Below, one piece after another: positions 57,766 through 64,000 of a stretch of 64,000 bases of DNA. The position numbers were made by a program, and so were the translations under genes. Position 1 is the first letter of the stretch. Each line of letters begins with the position of its first letter. A model generated the notes under the pieces. The model had not been told where the DNA came from. It searched no databases and saw only the letters and a program-made list of their open reading frames with translations. Source of the DNA: Diospyros lotus (Eukaryota > Streptophyta > Magnoliopsida > Ericales > Ebenaceae); the NCBI RefSeq assembly GCF_014633365.1, contig NW_026267104.1, forward strand, positions 6,384,587 to 6,448,586, written 5' to 3'.

Positions 57766-59224
57766 GAGGCCGTTTGGCTTACCCTTTTTTTTTTTTTTTT
57801 TTTTATAACTTTTAAGTTATTTAGTTTTTAAGTTAAAAATTGAATAGTATTTAAATTGATAATGTATTTAGATAAATATATTTTTAATCTATGAATTAAT
57901 AGTTATATGTTTAGTTTGAAAAAGTTGATAAATTATCAAAACTTGACCAAAAAACTAAAATAAATATGGTATTAAATGATGTAAAAATTTATCATTAAAT
58001 ATTAATAAATTATTAAAAATATATTAATAAAATATTATTATATATTTTATATATATCATATATAATAATAATAATATATTATCATTATTATATTATATAT
58101 ATATACATACGCGCAATAAAAAGAGCCGGCGATCGATGGGGGCGATGGTGTCAGCGATCGATAGAGGCAGCAGCTGGTGGGGTGATGGCCGACGAGAAGC
58201 GATCGATGGAGACGACGATGATGGCAGGCGAAAGCATTGGGGAAGCACAGCAACGAGAGGTAGAGGTTGAAGAGGAAAAGCATGACTAAAAATTAACAAA
58301 ATAATGAGGGTAAAATAGTAAATTCATTGATCAATGCAGCACATATATAAGCAATGTTTTGCAAAAACTCCCCCATCAACTTTTTCTTCATAGCTTATAA
58401 GCTGTATCGGTAAGCCGAACAACCTCTTAGTTCTTCATTTATTAAAATTTAAGAGTTTAAACATTATCAAGCCTATAAACTATTTTAATAGTATTTTTAA
58501 TAAATTAAACCCCTCAAAATTTTCAAGTAAGCCGTTGATACGTTATTTCGTAGATCAAGTCAATTACCAATTTGTTTTCAAACAACTCAACTATTTCGAA
58601 CATTATTGTCTCTTTCGTCTACCCTTCATCATTACAACTTCTTTCATGGTTGACCTTCATCATCGTTGCTTCCATCTTTGGTTGTCACCTCTTCTATAAT
58701 CAATCATTGTCATCGCCTGCTCCATTGTTTGTCGCCTTCATCTCTATCACCGTTCTCTCTATTATTCACTACCTACCGTCGCCTCCTTCATCTTTCCATT
58801 TTCATATTTAATATATATATATATATATCAAAATCTATTGTATTAATATATTTAATATTTTATAAATTAAGCTTAAATTTAAACATAAAATATTATTTAA
58901 TATATTTTTTAATAATTATATATATTATTAACATTTATTATAATAATTTTTTTAGTTAAATATCAATTTATAATTTATTTTTATTAAAAATTAATATTTT
59001 TATAAAGTTTATTTTTATTATTCAGTAATTGTCAACTTTAATCTTTCTCTTAAGTTGTGATAACTTACTATTTTTTTTAAACCAATCACATAACTATATA
59101 AATGATAGTTTAAAACATATTGATTTAATTATATTATCAAAAGTTATTCAATTTTTAGCATTTATACAATTTATAAATAAAAAAGCTTAAAAGTTAAGGA
59201 AAAAAAAAGCCAAACAGCCTCCAA
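57766..59224. mobile_element. Inverted-repeat element with GCCGTTTGGC-type ends
   Basis: The left end ('gaggccgtttggctta', then a T-run and 'taacttttaagttattt') matches the reverse complement of the right end ('gccaaacagcctc') over about 110 bp. A third copy of the end motif lies inside in reverse ('ggtaagccgaacaacctc', 58411-58428). The interior is AT-rich, with degenerate GAT/GTC trinucleotide runs at 58125-58250 and 58600-58800. No duplication of 3 or 8 bp was convincing. Confidence 0.5.
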
Positions 59225-60853
59225 GAAGGAAAGTGTTCCTTCCTTCAGTTTGGGCATGTCTAAAGCTCTAAACTCCAGGTTAATTGTATTTATTTATTCA
59301 AGCATGAATTAGTTATTTTGTAGCACTTTAAACACCCAAGAATTTCACAAGTTAAACACATGATCTGGGATATGTACTGTTGATGTGAAGTAAGCATAAG
59401 TTGAGTCATACTGTCTGGAGTTACATGTTGGTCCTATCCTGAGCCTGAAATGAATTAGTTAATTAATTTGTGAAGCAAAAGAAGAAAATAATTTGGATTA
59501 TGTGGTTGGCAGCGAGCTTGCGATTAGAAAATGAAAAGAAAAATCCGGCAGAATCATTAGTAGTGCTGGCAGGCAGGCAGTACTCAGCACCCCGAACCTG
59601 CTTTGCTTTTTCTATTTTATTTTTGCCCTTTACATATATATATATATATATATAGAATAATAACCTGTGGTAGTAGGCAACAGATCATCCTTTAAAGTAA
59701 TAAGGTGGTGGCCCCAACTTATGTGGAAAGGTTTTTTCCTCCAACAGGGTAAAAAGATCAGCATGCTTGACCACCAATTACGTATAATTTGTTCTGTCTG
59801 GCTGGGGTCTGATGGACGAACACACTTGCCGTCGATAAAAGTCGCTTTAAGCGCCCTACGGACGGACGTAGCACAATTGTTCCCAAATAACAGATTGCAT
59901 CCAAAACCGATTTAATGTGGTGAAGATAAGGGCTGGGTTAGTAGGGGGTTCTGATAGGTCTCTGTTTCGTCCGGATATTTACACAGTGGACTGCAGTGGG
60001 CCTCATGGACCGTCAACTTTGTTCGTCTGGTATGACTTGATTTAGACGTCCTTTTCACCATTTATTTTTCTCATATATTATCAAATTAAATTATAATCTT
60101 CTTATAAAGTTTGTTGTTACATAAAAACTGACATATTTAGAAGAAGAAAAAAAAAATCTCAAATTTGAGTCTTCTCATTGGCAATTACACAATTATATAC
60201 ATATATTGTACATTCTACTAATTTTAAAAATTAATATGAGAAACATATATAAAAAACTAAACAAAATCAACTTAGGTTAAATTAAGAATTAAATTTAGGT
60301 GACAATAAAATCAAAATTAAAATATAAAGTGTTTCCCATCCCAAAACTTCCTTTATCATAATCTAGTTGAGTTGCCAACCAAGATTCAATCATGGAATAG
60401 CATATGTCATATGGTGGGTGAGTGGGTACACTTACAGTCAGCAAGAGAGCGTATCTAAGATAGTTGCCATAGTGTTCTTAATTTTGAATGCAAATATTCA
60501 ACTTGGGATGCAAACATCTAACTTTACAAAAATGATGGTGGGGAATGAGTCCACTAAGGCTTATTCTTTTACATAGTTTAATTATAAAAATAAAAATGTA
60601 ATTAAACTTTAATTTTTTTTAATATTTTATGAGAATTTCGTGTATCACATGGAGAGAGATAGAGAAAGGGAAAGAGAGAGAAGGGGTACAATTTTACTGC
60701 CTTTAAATACATTTAATAGCTTTGCTAACAACTCTTATTTAATTTTTTTACCAATCTTTTGTTGATTTTTGCGTAGACTAGCCTTCATGTTAAGTCAACC
60801 TGACCAAGTTAAGCCAATTATTTTAGTACCATCGTGGCAGACCATATTCAATA
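59225..60853. other. AT-rich intergenic stretch, no gene seen
   Basis: It contains an (AT)n run near 59635-59655 and GA-rich repeats near 60645-60685. A short frame at 59667-59915 has no recognisable domain. Confidence 0.5.
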
Positions 60854-62360
60854 GGAAAATTCTAATTTAGAGCTCGAATTTTTACTCTTCACAATTCAAA
60901 CCTCATAAAAATTCGCACTAATTTTATCACTAATTTTACAGTTCCTATTTTACCCCTCCCACAACTCATTTTTTTCTCCAATTGCCAGTCTCGGCCTCAC
61001 CTCTCTGTTTCTCTCCCGCACACATACACACAAACACACACACACATATATATATATATACACACATACAGCCATGAACCCAACTGTTGGGTCGGCCATG
61101 ACGGCCGACCGCCCCCCAACACATACGCGCACGCACACACACACTCTCTCTCTATATATATAAACACACACTTTTATATATATATATATATAGCGATCAT
61201 GAACCCAACACCACACATATATATATATATATCACACACACCTATATATATATATATATATATACACACTAACACACAAAAGCCTGGCTACGGCCATGGA
61301 AACCTCTGTACCATGAGGCGTGGGGATTTCTCGAACCTCCACGATTCTCAAACCTCTACACCGCGAGGTGCGGGGTCTTGTAATTTTTTATTTTTTTTAT
61401 TAATGTATTTATTTTTTATTTTTTTAAGTTTAGGCCTTTTAAATTTTTTTATTCTTTTTTTAAAATATCATTAATTTCATATTATTCTCACACATATATT
61501 TAAAATGTGAAATATAAAAATATAATTAATATGAAAAATAACAAATATAATTAAATTGCCAAAGATAAATTGTCAAATAATATAAATAAATAAATTTTAA
61601 ATATCTATATTTTAAGTAATTATAATTTAACTAATTTTAAATTTTAAATCATCTTCTTGAATTTTTAATACTTAAAAAAATTTAAAATTGATTAATTTAT
61701 CTTATTGAATTACTTAAAAATACACATGATTTAAGTATTAAATCATCTTAGGCGTTGAATTTTTTATACTTAAAAAAAATTATAATTAATTAATTTATCT
61801 TATTGAATTAGGTAAAGATACATATATTTAAAAAAAATATTTTAAATGTAGATATTTAAAATTTATTTATTTGTATTTTTTTTAATTTTATTATAATAAC
61901 AAAATTAATTAAAATAAAAAAACTAATTAAAAAGGGGAAACTTGGTTTCCCCAACTGCTGGCAGTCGAGGAGAGCTGGGTTTCCCAACAGTCGAGGAACC
62001 CATCATTCCCCGACTCGGGCCAATCGAGGAACACTGGGTTCCTCGACTGCTGTCATGGTCGCGGCCATAGTTTTTGTGTGTGTGTATGCCTTCGCATATA
62101 TATATATACATAAAGAGAGAGAGAGTGTGTATGTGTGTGTACGCATGCGCATGTGTTTTGGGAGGGTCGATCATGGTGGTCGCATGTGTGTGTGTATATA
62201 TATATATATATGTATGTATGTGTTTGCATGTTTGTGTCCGGAAGAGAAACAGAGAGGCAAGGCGGAGAAAAAAGTGAGTTGTTGGAGAGGTAAAATAAGA
62301 ATTTTAAAATTAATGTGAAATTTTTTGAGGTTGAGTTGTGAGTTCTAAATAGAATTTTCT
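60854..62360. mobile_element. Mutator-like element with long inverted ends, non-coding, 1.5 kb
   Basis: The first roughly 165 bp ('ggaaaattctaatttagagc...') matches the reverse complement of the last roughly 130 bp. The shared block includes the 'ctctctgtttctct' segment. The 9-bp TATTCAATA flanks both sides (60845-60853 and 62361-62369). The interior has CA/TA microsatellites next to each arm, an AT-rich centre (61380-61920) and GC-rich patches with internal inverted copies (61300-61380, 61940-62060). No transposase was seen. Confidence 0.8.
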
Positions 62361-62369
62361 TATTCAATA

Positions 62370-64000
62370 CTCATTTTTTCTAAAGGTTCTAGGTGAAAGG
62401 ACACACACATCCCTTTTGAAAAAGAAGAATGGACCTCGCAGCGAGCTAATGAAAAGAGGAAAACTTTTCAAATTACTAACAATGGAAAACCTAAAATTGA
62501 ATTAGGAGCTTGATAATTGAATATATATGTTTGCATCTTCATCCTTTTAGTATAAATTACAAAAGAAAAAACATGAAAAAACTAAAGAGAGAGAGAGGGG
62601 AGGGGTAAAATCATGAATTAATAATTAACTTTAATAATATGGTACCAAATGAAGACTAAGTGTAATTGAATTGAAGTCTTATCCAAATCTTCCTTCATAT
62701 ATATATATATATATATATAGTTCATTACACAAGCAAAGGTTCAATGAATCATGGAGTGGGGTAGCAGATACTGGTGGGAACAATCCAAGGAGAAAGGGAA
62801 CATTATTTGGTGAGGGACTATGATATATGGCTCTCTCATCTTCTTTTTAATTTTTAACTTTATAAACAAGATTTCTTTTATTTTATATATATATAGTACA
62901 TGAGTGAGTGAGAACTTCGTGAATCCCGTGGCATAGGATGCATAGGGTCACGCTCAATTACTTTGGAATATTATTATTATTATTATTATTTGTGCAAAGC
63001 TCCTTTGCTTCAATAATTTTTTTATACTTAAGCTATCCTTTCCCTGAACAAAGACTAAATGTGTATAGTGCTCTCATGATATAGATTAAGTAGTTAGGTT
63101 ACGATAAATTAAGATTTATAGTAATAAATTATAGGTTTGATTCATTATTTTATATAGTGTGATAAAATCTTCACCTATAATTTATCTCTTTTATCGAAAT
63201 TGAAAACACAAGCAACGAGAATCGTACAAGAACAATAATCTCAACACTATATGAACATCTTGTATGCAATGTGTATAGATGATCATGATTGATCTATTAA
63301 GTTTTAAGTCTAAACCATAATTACTTCTACTGACGTAATGGCACTACCTTGGATGCTTGTTAGTACCTCATTACTCTTTTTACAAATATATGAATAAAAA
63401 AAAACTTTTAAAAAATAATAATATAATAATATAGCTTTTAAAATATTTATTTTGCTAATATAATATAACCAACTAATTAATAACCTTATAATATATATAT
63501 ATATGTGATTATCCATCTTACTTAGTTATAAACTTATAATCTTATTAGAGGTGTGGTCTATGGGACACATATTTGTAAAAAAAATAAAAAAATTATTAAT
63601 GTGTAGATAAATAGATATAGAGTGCAGTGGTGATAGTTTTTTAGATGACATGTCAGCAAGAGGCATTGTGAAATGAAAAATGGTACTTATACAAAATGGT
63701 TGATAAATATATATTTAAATGACAAAAACACATATCAGTTAATTATAAATTTATCAATTCTATGTTTCGTCGTCTCATTTCTCTTTTCTCTCTCTTTTCC
63801 ATGGTTATCTCCAACAATTCTCATCTTGCCTCTCGCCATTGTTGCCTCGTCGATGCATCCTTGTCGTCGTTGTCACCTCGCCCCACCTCATTGATGCATC
63901 CTCATTATAGTTGTCGCCTCGCCACTTTATGCGTCTCTTTGATACATCTTCATTATTATTGTTGCCTCGTTGCTACATTCTCATCACTTGGCAGCTATCG
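62370..64000. other. AT-rich intergenic end of the window
   Basis: Microsatellites: TA runs near 62698-62720 and 63492-63504, and an ATT run at 62971-62990. A SINE-like copy lies at 63085-63245. From about 63760 to 64000 there are degenerate 'gttgcctcgtcgatgcatcc'-type repeats similar in flavour to 58600-58800, which may be the arm of another inverted-repeat element running off the window. Confidence 0.5.
63085..63245 (+). repeat. SINE-like repeat, copy 2
   Basis: It ends in 'atcgtacaagaacaataatc', nearly the same as 51605-51627, and has a box-B-like 'ggtttgattca' about 85 bp upstream. Low confidence. Confidence 0.3.

Noticed and set aside
59667..59915. 82-codon plus-strand frame
   Set aside because: No recognisable family, starts near an (AT)n run and has no supporting neighbours.
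60950..62367. Frames of the Tyr/Ile or Val/Cys repeat type
   Set aside because: They are translations of TA and CA microsatellites in the inverted-repeat element.
1..64000. CRISPR arrays, phage or bacterial systems
   Set aside because: No regularly spaced direct repeats with unique spacers; introns and LTR elements show plant nuclear DNA.

Overview
This window looks like nuclear DNA of a flowering plant, probably a eudicot. It is AT-rich with long TA and GA runs, it is packed with LTR retrotransposons, and its only recognisable host genes are leucine-rich-repeat receptor-like kinases (LRR-RLKs) of the non-RD subfamily XII type (the FLS2/EFR/Xa21 and At3g47570-like group). No bacterial operons, tRNA or rRNA genes, or CRISPR arrays were seen.

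Host genes. Two LRR-RLK genes and one fragment lie in the same orientation on the minus strand, as a tandem cluster that transposons have spread apart. RLK-1 (33614 to 17493) has five exons that join in frame into about 1,112 residues. Its third exon is separated from its neighbours by introns of 8.3 and 4.3 kb. RLK-2 (57602 to 53283) has four exons joining into about 1,152 residues. Between them, at 51198-50961, is the decayed first exon of a third paralogue. A degenerate copy of RLK-1 exon 3 (about 20525-20640) lies in the following intron.

Mobile elements, left to right. (a) 1-7340: two related minus-strand Ty3/Gypsy copies, one (G1) apparently inserted in the other (G2), with G1 itself interrupted by a 1.7-kb AT-rich insert. 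(b) 7341-10045: a decayed plus-strand Gypsy pol with a 608-bp solo LTR in its RNase H region. (c) 10046-16700: a truncated Ty1/Copia element carrying a complete 3.5-kb non-autonomous LTR element (12618-16121, target duplication CCTAG). That element contains a 464-codon non-retroviral frame. (d) 16793-17090: a lone minus-strand LTR. (e) Inside RLK-1 intron 2: a 5'-truncated LINE (24742-31635, 17-18 bp target duplication) split by a full-length chromovirus (25640-31430, duplication CAAAG), followed by a Mutator-type MITE (31673-32124, 9-bp duplication). (f) 35519-45063: a full-length Tat-lineage Ty3/Gypsy element with 396-bp LTRs, duplication ACTAT, an archaeal-type second RNase H and a spliced antisense gag-like ORF. 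(g) 45240-49000: an older Tat gag relic split by a 2.77-kb solo LTR (duplication CCCAA). (h) 49.0-51.0 kb: Copia and CACTA-like fragments. (i) 57.7-62.4 kb: inverted-repeat elements, including a 1.5-kb Mutator-like one with a 9-bp duplication.

Both RLK reading frames are intact while the surrounding elements carry many stops, most of them readable as C-to-T changes. The best candidates for something less ordinary are the antisense spliced ORF of the Tat element, the unrecognised ORF of the 3.5-kb element, and RLK-1's transposon-filled introns with a fossil duplicate exon. All family names rest on reading motifs by eye; no database search was run.
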